64,000 nucleotides of DNA from Flavobacteriaceae bacterium R38 (GCA_009901575.1 WXYP01000003.1:124001-188000), one strand, 5' to 3'. Positions 44,194 through 53,607 are shown, counted from the stretch's first letter. Numbers and translations: made by a program. The notes: generated by a model not told the origin, from the letters alone.

Positions 44194-44733
44194 ATGTCGA
44201 AGTTATTTACAATTAACGCATTTAAAAATATAAAACAGACAGGAAGCTTATTTAGAAGCTCCAAGTTTTTAGCCGAAAAATTAACTGATTCATTATCTCC
44301 TAAAGAGAATATGGTAATCGTAGAACTTGGAGCAGGAGATGGTGTTATTACCAAGCAGATTCTGGCAAAAATGGGTGCTGATTCCAAATTATACTCTTAC
44401 GAAATCAATCCTATTTTTGTTCCTAGATTAAACGCTATCGGAGACGAACGCCTAACTGTTCTGAATAGTTCTGTTGCCGAGATTACTTCCGATTTTAAAG
44501 AAAATGAGGTCGATATGGTGATCTCCAGTTTACCGTTAACCAATTTTGATCATGCATTTAAGAAACAACTGATGAAAGATGTTAAAGTGCTTCTTAAATC
44601 AGAAGGACAGTTTATTCAGTATCAGTATTCAAAAAATGATAAAAAGCTTTTAAAAAATAGTTTTACAGGATTTACTACTAATTTTTGTTTACTCAACTTT
44701 CCCCCTGCATTTGTTTATACCTGTATTAATTAG
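44194..44733 (+). CDS. Class I SAM-dependent methyltransferase (PmtA/KsgA-like)
   Basis: The protein has 179 residues. Motif I VIVELGAGDGVITKQIL binds SAM; LYSYEINPIF is the acidic strand-2 motif; VDMVISSLPLTNFDHAFKK occupies the position of motif IV. Length and sequence resemble phospholipid N-methyltransferases and the rRNA adenine dimethylase fold. Coupling to a VTT membrane protein favours a membrane-lipid substrate, which is inference. Cytoplasmic. Confidence 0.8.
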   Translation: MSKLFTINAFKNIKQTGSLFRSSKFLAEKLTDSLSPKENMVIVELGAGDGVITKQILAKMGADSKLYSYEINPIFVPRLNAIGDERLTVLNSSVAEITSDFKENEVDMVISSLPLTNFDHAFKKQLMKDVKVLLKSEGQFIQYQYSKNDKKLLKNSFTGFTTNFCLLNFPPAFVYTCIN

Positions 44734-44821
44734 TTTTTGTTTACCAAAAATTAAAAAATACCACCTCATTCTGTAACTTATAATTGTTAAATTGTACCTA
44801 TAATTAAAAACAACACTAATT

Positions 44822-45958
44822 ATGGGACTTTTTGATGAGATCAAGAAAAAATTAAGTAATGAATTTATAGATATTGTTGAATGGCTCGACAATACCAACG
44901 ACACTATTGTTCATAGATTTGAGCGTTACCAGAATGAGATAAAAAATAATGCAAAACTTATTGTTAGAGAAGGACAGGTAGCCGTATTTATTAATGAAGG
45001 GCAATTAGCCGATGTCTTTAAACCCGGAACACATACGCTTAATACACAAAACCTCCCAATCCTGGCTACGCTTAAAGGATGGAAATACGGATTTAATAGT
45101 CCGTTTAAAGCTGAGGTTTATTTTGTAAATACCCGCCTTTTTACAGATGAAAAATGGGGTACCAAAAATGCAATTACTTTGAGCGACCAACGTTTTGGTT
45201 TGGTTGAGATCAGAGCTTTTGGAACCTATAGTTTCCGTATTTCTGACGCAGGGAAATTTATCATAGACGTAGTTGGAACCGATGGGAATTTCACTAATTA
45301 TGAAATCAATGAGCATTTAAAAAGTTTAATTGCTACCCGATTCACAGATACAGTTGGAGAAGCCAATATTCCTATAGAGTTGTACGCTGCAAATACTACC
45401 GAGCTCTCTGAAACTTGCCAGGAAGTGATGCAACCGGAGTTTGACAGAGTAGGTATTGAACTGGAACGTTTTTACATAGAAAATGTTTCTATGCCGGAAG
45501 AACTCAAAAAAGAAATTTTTGAATATAGCCGATTAGACAAGCTGGATATGACTAAACTTGCCCAGTTTAAAGCTGCCAAAGCAATGGAAGCTGCAGCTAA
45601 TAATGAAGGAGGTACTGCCGGAGCAGGTATGGGCATGGGCATGGGATTTGTATTGGCGCAACAAATGGGAAATATGATGAATCCTATGGGTGGACAGCAG
45701 ACGGTTCAACCACAAAATACAAATGCAGGAACGCCTCCTTCCCTTCCTGTTCAAACACAATATTTTTATGCTCTGGACGGACAACAAGCAGGTCCGGTTT
45801 CTTTTGACGGATTGAAAGAATTATTTGCAAAAAGAGTTGTAAATAAAGATTCATTAATCTGGAAACAAGGAATGGCAAATTGGACCGCACTTAAAGAAGT
45901 AGAAGAATTAAAAACATTTTTAGGAGGAAATACGCCGCCGCCATTACCAAACGCCTAG
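44822..45958 (+). CDS. SPFH-domain protein with C-terminal GYF_2 domain
   Basis: The protein has 378 residues. The N-terminal part (about 40-240) is an SPFH/band-7-type domain of the virion-core-protein-like/YdjI group (REGQVAVFINEGQLADVFKP, EIRAFGTYSFRISDAG). A Gly/Met-rich linker (GGTAGAGMGMGMGF) leads to a GYF_2 domain (YFYALDGQQAGPVSFDGLKE). There is no transmembrane helix. It is followed by a zinc-ribbon protein in the same orientation, a pairing often seen for this SPFH type. Confidence 0.87.
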   Translation: MGLFDEIKKKLSNEFIDIVEWLDNTNDTIVHRFERYQNEIKNNAKLIVREGQVAVFINEGQLADVFKPGTHTLNTQNLPILATLKGWKYGFNSPFKAEVYFVNTRLFTDEKWGTKNAITLSDQRFGLVEIRAFGTYSFRISDAGKFIIDVVGTDGNFTNYEINEHLKSLIATRFTDTVGEANIPIELYAANTTELSETCQEVMQPEFDRVGIELERFYIENVSMPEELKKEIFEYSRLDKLDMTKLAQFKAAKAMEAAANNEGGTAGAGMGMGMGFVLAQQMGNMMNPMGGQQTVQPQNTNAGTPPSLPVQTQYFYALDGQQAGPVSFDGLKELFAKRVVNKDSLIWKQGMANWTALKEVEELKTFLGGNTPPPLPNA

Positions 45959-45977
45959 GTAATATTTATAAATTATA

Positions 45978-46021
45978 ATTCCGGAATTCGTGTTAAAAAT
46001 GAATATCCGGAATCTAATTTT
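45978..46021 (+). terminator. Probable intrinsic terminator
   Basis: ATTCCGGA (45978-45985) pairs with TCCGGAAT (46006-46013), followed by CTAATTTTT, 20 bp after the SPFH stop codon. It may be partial read-through, since the partner gene follows 73 bp later. Confidence 0.6.
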
Positions 46022-46093
46022 TGCTATATAATTAAGAAGATATTCAGGTTATAATTACAGAGAAAAGAATAAATATTTAGGATTATTTGCTCC

Positions 46094-47182
46094 ATGCAAG
46101 AACAAGAGATAAAAAAATCAGAACTTAAAAAACCATGTGCAAATTGTGGCGCTGAACTAAAATACAAACCGGGTTCAGACCAAATGAAATGTGATTATTG
46201 TGGATATGAAGAGTTTATAGAGCAGCAGAAAAACAGTTTTGAAGAACTGGAGCTTGAACATTATCTCAATGTCGTTGGTGATAATGTTTATACTGATACC
46301 ATTAGCCTGTTAAATTGTAAGAATTGCGGTGCGAATCAGCATGTAGAAGAAAATTATAAATCATTACATTGTGTTTATTGTGGCGAACCTCTTATTTTGG
46401 AAGAATCCAAAAATGAAAGCTGGATTGTTCCCGGAGCGGTACTCCCAATACAGTTTGATAAAAATAAGGCACGAGAAATATTTAAAAAATGGGTAAATGG
46501 AATTTGGTTTGCTCCTAATAAATTAAAAAAGGCAGCTTTAGATCCCGAAGGGTTACATGGTCTGTATGTTCCTTATTGGACTTTTGATTGTAACCTGGAT
46601 TCTAAATACCAGGGTATGAGAGGGGATTATTATTATGTTTCCAAACGTGTTAAAACCTCTAACGGATATACAACAGTACAAGAGCGTAGAACAAGATGGA
46701 CTCCGGCCTCAGGTAGCGTTAGTGGTTTTATAGATGATATTCTTATCAATGCTTCAGAAAAGAAAAGAAGAGAAATTCCATCTAAAATAGCACACTGGAA
46801 TTTAAAAGAATTAGTGCCTTTTAATCAGAAATATTTAGCAGGTTTTGTCACCGAAAAATATACGATTTCTTTAAAAGACGGCCATCACGAATCATTTCAA
46901 AGAGCTAAAGACATAGCGTATCAATGGATTCGCAGAGATATTGGAGGGGATACGCAAACCATTAGTCATACAGATATTAAACTAAGTGACGAAACGTTTA
47001 AACATATCCTACTTCCGGTATATATTAGTTCTTACCGCTATAAGAATAAAGAATATCATTTTTACATTAATGCACAAACTGGTACTATTTCAGGCAAGCG
47101 CCCATACTCTTTTTGGAAAATATTTTTCCTTGTTATATCGATTATAATTGTGATTACCCTAATTGCATTTTTTACAAAGTAA
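46094..47182 (+). CDS. Membrane-anchored zinc-ribbon protein
   Basis: The protein has 362 residues. Two TFIIB-type zinc ribbons: CANCG..CDYCG (Cys15, 18, 33, 36) and CKNCG..CVYCG further on. A middle domain contains GLYVPYWTFDCNLDSKYQG and an RTRWTPASG segment, and one C-terminal transmembrane helix (FFLVISIIIVITLIAFF) anchors it. Homologues are called TFIIB-type zinc finger or primosomal-protein-N-like; the function is not known. Its partner is the SPFH-GYF protein upstream. Confidence 0.8.
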   Translation: MQEQEIKKSELKKPCANCGAELKYKPGSDQMKCDYCGYEEFIEQQKNSFEELELEHYLNVVGDNVYTDTISLLNCKNCGANQHVEENYKSLHCVYCGEPLILEESKNESWIVPGAVLPIQFDKNKAREIFKKWVNGIWFAPNKLKKAALDPEGLHGLYVPYWTFDCNLDSKYQGMRGDYYYVSKRVKTSNGYTTVQERRTRWTPASGSVSGFIDDILINASEKKRREIPSKIAHWNLKELVPFNQKYLAGFVTEKYTISLKDGHHESFQRAKDIAYQWIRRDIGGDTQTISHTDIKLSDETFKHILLPVYISSYRYKNKEYHFYINAQTGTISGKRPYSFWKIFFLVISIIIVITLIAFFTK

Positions 47183-47184
47183 CC

Positions 47185-47547
47185 TTAATTATTTGGTTGT
47201 AAATTAATATTAACTTGTACTGTAATTACATGACATATATCTGCCTGAACAAGAATGGGGTCACTAGTAAGCGTTTGAAATCCCTCTCGTTCAACGGTTA
47301 AAGTATAAACCCCAGGGCGTTCAAATACCCCGGTATAGGCAACAGGATTAGATAATTCCATAAGTGTCTCTTCAAAATCACCGTCCCTGGCAGTTATGGT
47401 TGCATTATCTAAAACCGTATTGTTTGATGCATCTCTAACAGATACTATTAGCCCTGGCCTAAGCTCTTCTGTACATACAGTATCATCATTATCGCTAAGA
47501 CTACAAGCAAATAATGATAGACATAAAATAAACATTATTTTTTTCAT
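47185..47547 (-). CDS. Small lipoprotein with carboxypeptidase-regulatory-like domain
   Basis: The protein has 120 residues. Signal MKKIMFILCLSLFACSLSDN with lipobox FACS. The mature part is one beta-sandwich of the CarboxypepD_reg type: VSVRDASNNTVLDNATITA, then YTGVFERPGVYTLTVEREGF. It ends 2 bp from the stop of the convergent zinc-ribbon gene. It is divergent from an ECF sigma gene 139 bp away, so a role in that regulon is possible but unproven. Confidence 0.8.
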   Translation of the reverse strand: MKKIMFILCLSLFACSLSDNDDTVCTEELRPGLIVSVRDASNNTVLDNATITARDGDFEETLMELSNPVAYTGVFERPGVYTLTVEREGFQTLTSDPILVQADICHVITVQVNINLQPNN

Positions 47548-47686
47548 GATATTTTTATTGGTTATTTATAAGATGCTCAAAAGTAAAAAAAGTTGCGTGT
47601 AATTTAATAGAGTTGTGATTTTTTAGAACTACAGGCGAATAATAAGGTAGATAACACTATTTAAAATTGATAGTAACTTTATAAGA

Positions 47687-48202
47687 ATGAGTAAGCCAAT
47701 TGGTAAATCACAATTTTTGACTGCACTTAAATCTCATGAAAAGATTCTTTTTAAAGTGTGTAGTATGTATTGCCGGAATCCTGAAGACCGTAAAGACGTG
47801 ATGCAGGAAATCATCATTCAGTTATGGACCTCATTCCACAAGTATGACGATAGCTACAAACTATCTACGTGGATTTACAGAATCGCATTAAATGTAGCGA
47901 TCTCTTATTACAGGAAAACAAAAAGACATGCTGACAATTTTTTTGCAAATGTATCAGATTTTGTTGAAGTGTATGATCATGATGATCACATACATCTAGA
48001 AGAAAATTCCAGATTGCTACACCAATTTATCCGTGAGCTGAATGATTTAAACAAAGCCGTTATTATGCTTTATCTCGATGATTATAGTTATAAAGAAATT
48101 GCAGGAATAATGGGAATAACAGTCACAAATGTAGCTACTAAAATTAACAGGATAAAACAACAACTCAAAGCAAAGTTTAAGGCTTTAGAAAAAAACATTT
48201 AA
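47687..48202 (+). CDS. ECF RNA polymerase sigma factor
   Basis: The protein has 171 residues. Sigma-2: LFKVCSMYCRNPEDRKDVMQ and EIIIQLWTSFHKYD, with KLSTWIYRIALNVAISYYRK. Sigma-4: LNDLNKAVIMLYLDDYSYKE and IAGIMGITVTNVATKINRIK. It forms a two-gene unit with the four-TM protein 12 bp downstream instead of a recognisable anti-sigma factor. Confidence 0.92.
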   Translation: MSKPIGKSQFLTALKSHEKILFKVCSMYCRNPEDRKDVMQEIIIQLWTSFHKYDDSYKLSTWIYRIALNVAISYYRKTKRHADNFFANVSDFVEVYDHDDHIHLEENSRLLHQFIRELNDLNKAVIMLYLDDYSYKEIAGIMGITVTNVATKINRIKQQLKAKFKALEKNI

Positions 48203-48214
48203 AAATATAAAATT

Positions 48215-48895
48215 ATGGATACATCAGATTTAAAAGAGATATGGAACAGTTATGACGAAAAACTGGAAGCTAACTGGGTTTTGAACTATCACATTTTAAA
48301 AGAACTTAAAATGGAAAAGGTACAATCTGCAATTAAAAAAATGAGAAATTCAGGAATTGTATGGGTTATAATTCAGCACCTGATAGGCATTTATTTAATT
48401 AGTACCATGATTAATGATGATCATAAAATACAATTGATAATTCCAACTGCTCTGCTTATACTAATAACATATATTACTGCATTTTGGGGAGGGCATCATA
48501 TGGGCCTATTATTGAAAATAGATTATGATCAACCTATAGCTACAATACAGGAAAATATTCAAAAATTAAAACTGAGTAAATTAAAAAATTATCGTTTTAT
48601 TTTTGTTTTCAGTCATTTATATTTTTGGTTGGTAGTCATCGTTTTACTCAGAATTGATGTAGTAGTGCTATGGCAAAATTCTCCATTGTTTGTAATTGTA
48701 CAATCTCTGTTTATACTTTCTTACTTTCCATTTGCTTTTTGGATCATTAAAAAATACACGAGTAAAAAACCAAAATCTAAATTCTGGAGAACATTAGAAA
48801 AAGATTCACTACTTACTGAAGATTCTGTTGATAAGAACATCAATGAAGCCTTAGGTTTTTTAAAAGAAATAGAAGCCTTTAAAAGAGAAGAATGA
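48215..48895 (+). CDS. Four-TM membrane protein coupled to a sigma factor
   Basis: The protein has 226 residues. The cytoplasmic N-terminus (about 1-45) begins MDTSDLKEIWNSYDEKLEAN, a pattern I associate with flavobacterial sigma-linked proteins. Four hydrophobic helices follow (IVWVIIQHLIGIYLIS, LIIPTALLILITYITA, IFVFSHLYFWLVVIVLL, VIVQSLFILSYFPFAF), then a charged cytoplasmic tail. Position 12 bp after the sigma gene suggests it is that sigma factor's membrane regulator, but no known anti-sigma domain is visible. Confidence 0.7.
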   Translation: MDTSDLKEIWNSYDEKLEANWVLNYHILKELKMEKVQSAIKKMRNSGIVWVIIQHLIGIYLISTMINDDHKIQLIIPTALLILITYITAFWGGHHMGLLLKIDYDQPIATIQENIQKLKLSKLKNYRFIFVFSHLYFWLVVIVLLRIDVVVLWQNSPLFVIVQSLFILSYFPFAFWIIKKYTSKKPKSKFWRTLEKDSLLTEDSVDKNINEALGFLKEIEAFKREE

Positions 48896-48975
48896 TTAAT
48901 AAAATGTAATGGCTCATGAAGTTTGACAACTAAAAGACAATTAGTATTTTTAAAAAAATAACTAACAAGACAGGT

Positions 48976-49584
48976 ATGCGACTATTTTTAATATTCTTAG
49001 TTTTTGCTTTTGGTTTTTCAACAGATATTAGTTCTCAGGATGATGATGGTCCGAAAGCATTTATAAGTATTAGCGGGACGTTGGGGAAGCACAAAATAAA
49101 CTTTAAAAACTATGCGAAATCGCCAGGCTTTAGTTTTGGTTTTAGCGTGAGTGCGGGTATTTATGCAGTAGATAATGGTGATTTTCGTGGCGGACTCGTG
49201 GTTACACTTTTAGAGGGGGCTTCCAGAGATGAAAAACGTCGGCAGTTAAGTGAAGATTTTGATATTCCTCATAAAGAATTTGACAAGCATATCATTTTCA
49301 AGTTTGCCCAGTTTAGAAGTGCTACCATAGGGTGGTTTAGCGAATGGGATGCTTCCGATAATAATACCCTGTATCATCAATTGGGTTTTGGAATTTTTGG
49401 AACGACAGAAAGGGATCAGCTTCTCGATTTTGGAATGTCAAACCAGGCTGGAATTTTATTAGGCGACCAGGATTCATTTAGAGCTAGATTGGGAGCTACG
49501 TACGATACCACTTTTGGCACCGGAAATCCGAATTACACACAAAATAATATAGGCTTTACTTTTGGAGGATTCAGATCATTTTAA
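48976..49584 (+). CDS. Secreted protein, probable small outer-membrane barrel
   Basis: The protein has 202 residues. Signal peptide MRLFLIFLVFAFGFSTDISS. The mature protein is rich in alternating beta strands (FSFGFSVSAGIYAV, FRGGLVVTLLEGA, LYHQLGFGIFGTTE, FRARLGATYDTTFG) and ends in an aromatic (FTFGGFRSF), consistent with an outer-membrane barrel. I do not recognise a family. It may be in the same unit as the sigma/four-TM pair (80 bp gap) and its last four bases overlap the end of the convergent TonB receptor gene. Confidence 0.6.
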   Translation: MRLFLIFLVFAFGFSTDISSQDDDGPKAFISISGTLGKHKINFKNYAKSPGFSFGFSVSAGIYAVDNGDFRGGLVVTLLEGASRDEKRRQLSEDFDIPHKEFDKHIIFKFAQFRSATIGWFSEWDASDNNTLYHQLGFGIFGTTERDQLLDFGMSNQAGILLGDQDSFRARLGATYDTTFGTGNPNYTQNNIGFTFGGFRSF

Positions 49585-52124
49585 AAACTGATCCGGAAAA
49601 CTAAATTAGGAGTAATTCGTAAGGAACTTAATTCCACCTGACTTGTAAAAGGATTATTATTTTCATCTAAAAAAACATTAAAACTTCTGTTCAGAACGCT
49701 TCGGCGATCATATAAATTGAGAATTGAAACTCCTGTCGTTGCTTTGACAGCTCTTTTTTTGGAAAAGAAAAAATCATAAGTCGCAGAAAAATCCAGCCTG
49801 TGATAATCGGGTAAGCGTTCACTGTTAAGGGATTCATTTACCCTGAAAAACTCCCCGTTATTTTCTACCACAGTTGGAGCTTCTGTAAAAGGAATTCCGG
49901 TTCTGTAATTCCACCCTAGAGAAAATTGAAAAGGTTTCCAATTGTAAGTAGCTGCTATTTGGAGAGAATGCCTTATGTCAAAGTTTCCGGGAAAATCGCT
50001 CTCTTGTATATCAGGGAAATTGAAATCAGTTTTCCCTAATGAATAACCAAACCAGAATCTAAAATCCCGAAGCTTCTTTTTAACCAAAAGATCAAAGCCT
50101 TTAATGGTACTTTCTCCTTCAAAAGAATTCTCCAGCACATCAGATCCGAAGCCGTTGGTAAAACTGGTAACTCCGGATATTTTCTTGTAATATGCTTCCA
50201 GATCTACAGACCAGTTATTTTTATTATAAAGAACGCCAAAACTTATTTGACGACTTTGTAAAAGTGGAGTAAAATCATTTGTTAATGACCACACCTGGTT
50301 GTTTAAACCAATATTTGTATTGATAAAATCAATAATCTGACTTATAGATTGATATCTTATTTCTGCAGACGACTTTAATTTTAAATCGTCAACAATATTT
50401 GCTTCCAGGTGAATTCTTGGTTCCAGGTTAAAAATATCATTAAAAGATAAAAATGTAGCTCTCAACCCTCCAATAGCATGTATAATTTTATTGGTAAATT
50501 TGTATTCTGAAAAAAGAGTATGAGAATTTATAATTCCCCGTGAATTTATAGCAAGACCGTCGAGGCCGGCATCAACCTGGTTAAGGTCAAAAGAAACCTC
50601 ATTATTTTCAAACTGATAACCACTTGTTATAGTGTGATGTTTGTTTAATTTCCAATTCAGTAAAAAATCGATACCAAATTCCTGTATTTTATTAGATCTT
50701 GAATCTGAAGAAGAAGACTGATCGTCTGTTTGTATATTATCTTCAAATGTAAAGTCATAAGAAGATTGTTTTACTTCCAGTAAATGATTTAGAGCATTAC
50801 TCCAATCGTGTTTCCATTGTGCATTCCAGCCATTATTTGTAATATCCTGAGTTGTATTGCTCCTAAAGTTAGTTTGTGTGAAACTGAAATTGTTATCTAA
50901 TTTATTTTCTACAAAAACACCTGTAAATACAAGCTTGTCTTTAGAAGATGGTTCTGCTAAAAACTTAATACTGGCATCAGAAAAATTAAGATCGGTATCC
51001 TGATCGATAAAATCATCTCTAAGTGCAAGATTTGTATTTTGAAAAACCCTTTTAGAAAATTTATTGAAAGTAAAGGTATTTAAGACATCAGATATAGATC
51101 TGCGCGCCGAAACGATAACTCCCATAGACTTTCCAATAGGAACCTTTAAATAAGCATCTGCATGTGTCATATTAAATCCGGCACCTCCTGTTAACGAATC
51201 CGGAATTTTAGAATCGGTTTGAATATCAATAATTCCTGATATTCTATTGCCATACCTGGCTTTCACGCCTCCTTTATATACGTTGATTTCTTCTGTGATG
51301 TACGGATTAAACGCCGAGATGAGTCCGAAGAAATGTCCCGTATGATATATAGTAATACCATCCCAAAGAATAAGGTTTTGATCTGGAGTTCCTCCCCTTA
51401 CATATAAACCAGAAGATGTTTCGTCCGGACTTTCAACACCTGGTAACAACTGTACGCTTTGGAGCACGTCAGGTTCTGTGAGCCCCGGTAGAATATTGAG
51501 TTTCCCGGGATGTATTGAGATGGCTCCGTCTTTTTTTTGTGAAATACCCCTGGTAAGATATTCGCTAAGAACAACTTCATCTAATTCCTGATATGTTCTG
51601 AATAATTCAATTTCCAGGCAAGGTTTGTCAATAAATGCAAGAACAGGAATTTTATACGTTTTGAAACCAATGTACTGCACCTGAATAGTGTCGTTTAGTA
51701 ATAATTGATCCAATTGGAACTTTCCTTCTTTACTGGTAATAGTACCTTTTTTCTCTGATAATGAAATGACAGAAGCACTGCTTAAATCCAGCGCTTCTTT
51801 TGCAGAAACTATTCCGCAAATATCTCTTCTCTGAGGAGTAATAATGATATAACGATTGGTTGCTTTTTTTAAGTTTAGAAAAAATGAATCTTCCAGGAAA
51901 CGAAGTATTTCGGGTAAGGTTCGAAGCTTTTTGGTTAAAGTCACCTTTTTGTTTTCGATATAAATATCTTTAAATGAAAAACGAACATTAAATGAAGTTT
52001 CTAAATCTTTTAAAACATTTTTTAATGAGATGTCATTATAACCAATAAGAACTTGTTTTTCATCCTGTGAAAAAAGAGAAGTGTGTATGCACAATAGGAA
52101 AATAAAACAAAAAAGATATTTCAT
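49581..52124 (-). CDS. TonB-dependent receptor with STN signalling domain and carboxypeptidase-like insert
   Basis: The protein has 847 residues in domain order: signal peptide (MKYLFCFIFLLCIHTSLFSQ); STN domain about 25-100 (ISLKNVLKDLETSFNVRFSF), as in FecA-type transducers; CarboxypepD_reg-like domain about 102-175; plug (LQSVQLLPGVESPDETSSGL, NVYKGGVKARYG) about 205-320; a beta-barrel ending in aromatic FRISF. It imports a ligand across the outer membrane and signals to FecR. The gene follows fecR with 3 bp spacing in a sigma-fecR-receptor operon. Confidence 0.92.
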   Translation of the reverse strand: MKYLFCFIFLLCIHTSLFSQDEKQVLIGYNDISLKNVLKDLETSFNVRFSFKDIYIENKKVTLTKKLRTLPEILRFLEDSFFLNLKKATNRYIIITPQRRDICGIVSAKEALDLSSASVISLSEKKGTITSKEGKFQLDQLLLNDTIQVQYIGFKTYKIPVLAFIDKPCLEIELFRTYQELDEVVLSEYLTRGISQKKDGAISIHPGKLNILPGLTEPDVLQSVQLLPGVESPDETSSGLYVRGGTPDQNLILWDGITIYHTGHFFGLISAFNPYITEEINVYKGGVKARYGNRISGIIDIQTDSKIPDSLTGGAGFNMTHADAYLKVPIGKSMGVIVSARRSISDVLNTFTFNKFSKRVFQNTNLALRDDFIDQDTDLNFSDASIKFLAEPSSKDKLVFTGVFVENKLDNNFSFTQTNFRSNTTQDITNNGWNAQWKHDWSNALNHLLEVKQSSYDFTFEDNIQTDDQSSSSDSRSNKIQEFGIDFLLNWKLNKHHTITSGYQFENNEVSFDLNQVDAGLDGLAINSRGIINSHTLFSEYKFTNKIIHAIGGLRATFLSFNDIFNLEPRIHLEANIVDDLKLKSSAEIRYQSISQIIDFINTNIGLNNQVWSLTNDFTPLLQSRQISFGVLYNKNNWSVDLEAYYKKISGVTSFTNGFGSDVLENSFEGESTIKGFDLLVKKKLRDFRFWFGYSLGKTDFNFPDIQESDFPGNFDIRHSLQIAATYNWKPFQFSLGWNYRTGIPFTEAPTVVENNGEFFRVNESLNSERLPDYHRLDFSATYDFFFSKKRAVKATTGVSILNLYDRRSVLNRSFNVFLDENNNPFTSQVELSSLRITPNLVFRISF

Positions 52125-52127
52125 AAA

Positions 52128-53045
52128 CTATTTAGAAAGAAAAACTGTGCCTTCTTTTCCAAATGTATAGTTTATTTCTAAAGGTGCAAAAACAGTTTCA
52201 ATGGCTATTTCTTTATCAGCATGCCCAAAACTACCTGTAAAACGTTGTTCTGTATCAATTGATGCATCATCAATTTTTAAATTGAATTGAATTTCTAATT
52301 CATGAATTACCTGTTTAAGCGGAACACTTATAAATGAGCTTTCTCCGAGAAGCCAATCCGGTTGATCAGCATTGAAATCCCAATACTTAGTTTTTTCAGG
52401 CAAGCCTTGTTCAGATCTAAATGCTTTTCCTTTGGTCAGTACTGTTTTTTCATTTCCTGATTCAACAGCTACTTTTCCTTCATAACATTTTACTTCCAAT
52501 AATCCATTTCTGTTTCTTACATTGAATTTTGTCCCTAAAACACGTACTGTCCCCAGGGAAGATTTGACATCAAAATTACTCCCTTTCTGAACTTCAAAAA
52601 AGGCCTCCCCTTTAAGTGTCACTTTCCGGTTTTTCTTCCAGTTTAATGTATTGTAATGTATAGATGATTTTGAATTGAGCCTGACTTTTGATCCGTCAGG
52701 GAGTTCCATGGTAATTTGTTCGCCAAAACCGGTAGTTAATGTTTTATTGAAGCCAAAGAAATATATGGTTCCGAGAATGATAACAATTGAAGCAGCAGCA
52801 TATACCCATCCAGGGATAAGTTTTTTGACCTTAACTTGTTTTGTGCCTTGTTCTCCAGCTGAGATAAATTTTTTATAAGATGCCGAAGTGTCCATCTTAG
52901 GCATTTTAAATTGATCTGCTCCTAAAATGATTTTTTGATATTCTTTATACTCCTTACTTTTTTTAAAAGCAATAATTTCTTCTTCAGTCAAATCGTTATT
53001 GATCCAACGTCCTAAAAAAGAATCATCTGAGTATTTTTGATCCAT
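52128..53045 (-). CDS. FecR-family anti-sigma/sigma regulator
   Basis: The protein has 305 residues. The cytoplasmic N-terminus contains a sigma-binding segment (FLGRWINNDLTEEEIIAFKK). One transmembrane helix is GWVYAAASIVIILGTIYFFG. The periplasmic FecR domain has the hallmark blocks LPDGSKVRLNSKSSIHYN, VTLKGEAFFEVQKG and VRVLGTKFNVR. The C-terminal DUF4974 (VPLKQVIHELEIQFNLKIDD) contacts the receptor STN domain. It relays receptor occupancy to the sigma factor encoded 46 bp upstream. Confidence 0.93.
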   Translation of the reverse strand: MDQKYSDDSFLGRWINNDLTEEEIIAFKKSKEYKEYQKIILGADQFKMPKMDTSASYKKFISAGEQGTKQVKVKKLIPGWVYAAASIVIILGTIYFFGFNKTLTTGFGEQITMELPDGSKVRLNSKSSIHYNTLNWKKNRKVTLKGEAFFEVQKGSNFDVKSSLGTVRVLGTKFNVRNRNGLLEVKCYEGKVAVESGNEKTVLTKGKAFRSEQGLPEKTKYWDFNADQPDWLLGESSFISVPLKQVIHELEIQFNLKIDDASIDTEQRFTGSFGHADKEIAIETVFAPLEINYTFGKEGTVFLSK

Positions 53046-53091
53046 AAGTCCTTTTTATATATAATCCTTATCTTCCTGTATTCCCTACCCT

Positions 53092-53607
53092 TTAAATATT
53101 GGGTCCGATAGTTTTCCTGAGTTTAATTAATGCTTTATGCATTCTTTTTTCAATTGCTTTTACAGAAACACCTAACATTTCTGCGATCTCGCCATATGTC
53201 TTTTTATCAATTCTGTTCAAAAGAAAAACTTCTCTTTGTCCTTCAGGTAATTCAGCAATTGCCTTTTGCAAATGATCCATGAATTCTTTTTCTAACAGTA
53301 TAAATTCCGGAGACTCTGCATTTTTTGATGAAACAGCCTGCTGTTCATATGCTAATACGACTTTTTTATGCCTGATTGCTTTCAGGAATATGTTATTCGC
53401 TACGGTAAACAAATAACCTTTTACTTTTTCTAATACGACTTTTGAGCAGTTTTTCCATAGCCTGGTAAAAGTTTCCTGGGCAAAATCTTCTGCTTCATTA
53501 AGATCACCACACTTGTAATACATAAAATTCCTAAGCGGTTCTATGTGCTCTTTATAGGTGTTTTCAAAAATAACTTCATCACAAAGAGAAGGAGGTATTG
53601 ATGGCAT
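53092..53607 (-). CDS. ECF sigma factor of a FecIR-type system
   Basis: The protein has 171 residues. Sigma-2: PLRNFMYYKCGDLNEAEDFA and QETFTRLWKNC, with VKGYLFTVANNIFLKAIRHK. Sigma-4: LPEGQREVFLLNRIDKKTYG and EIAEMLGVSVKAIEKRMHKA, typical of the Bacteroidota SusC/FecI-linked sigma group. First gene of sigma-fecR-TonB receptor. The gap to the divergent metallopeptidase gene is 113 bp. Confidence 0.93.
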   Translation of the reverse strand: MPSIPPSLCDEVIFENTYKEHIEPLRNFMYYKCGDLNEAEDFAQETFTRLWKNCSKVVLEKVKGYLFTVANNIFLKAIRHKKVVLAYEQQAVSSKNAESPEFILLEKEFMDHLQKAIAELPEGQREVFLLNRIDKKTYGEIAEMLGVSVKAIEKRMHKALIKLRKTIGPNI

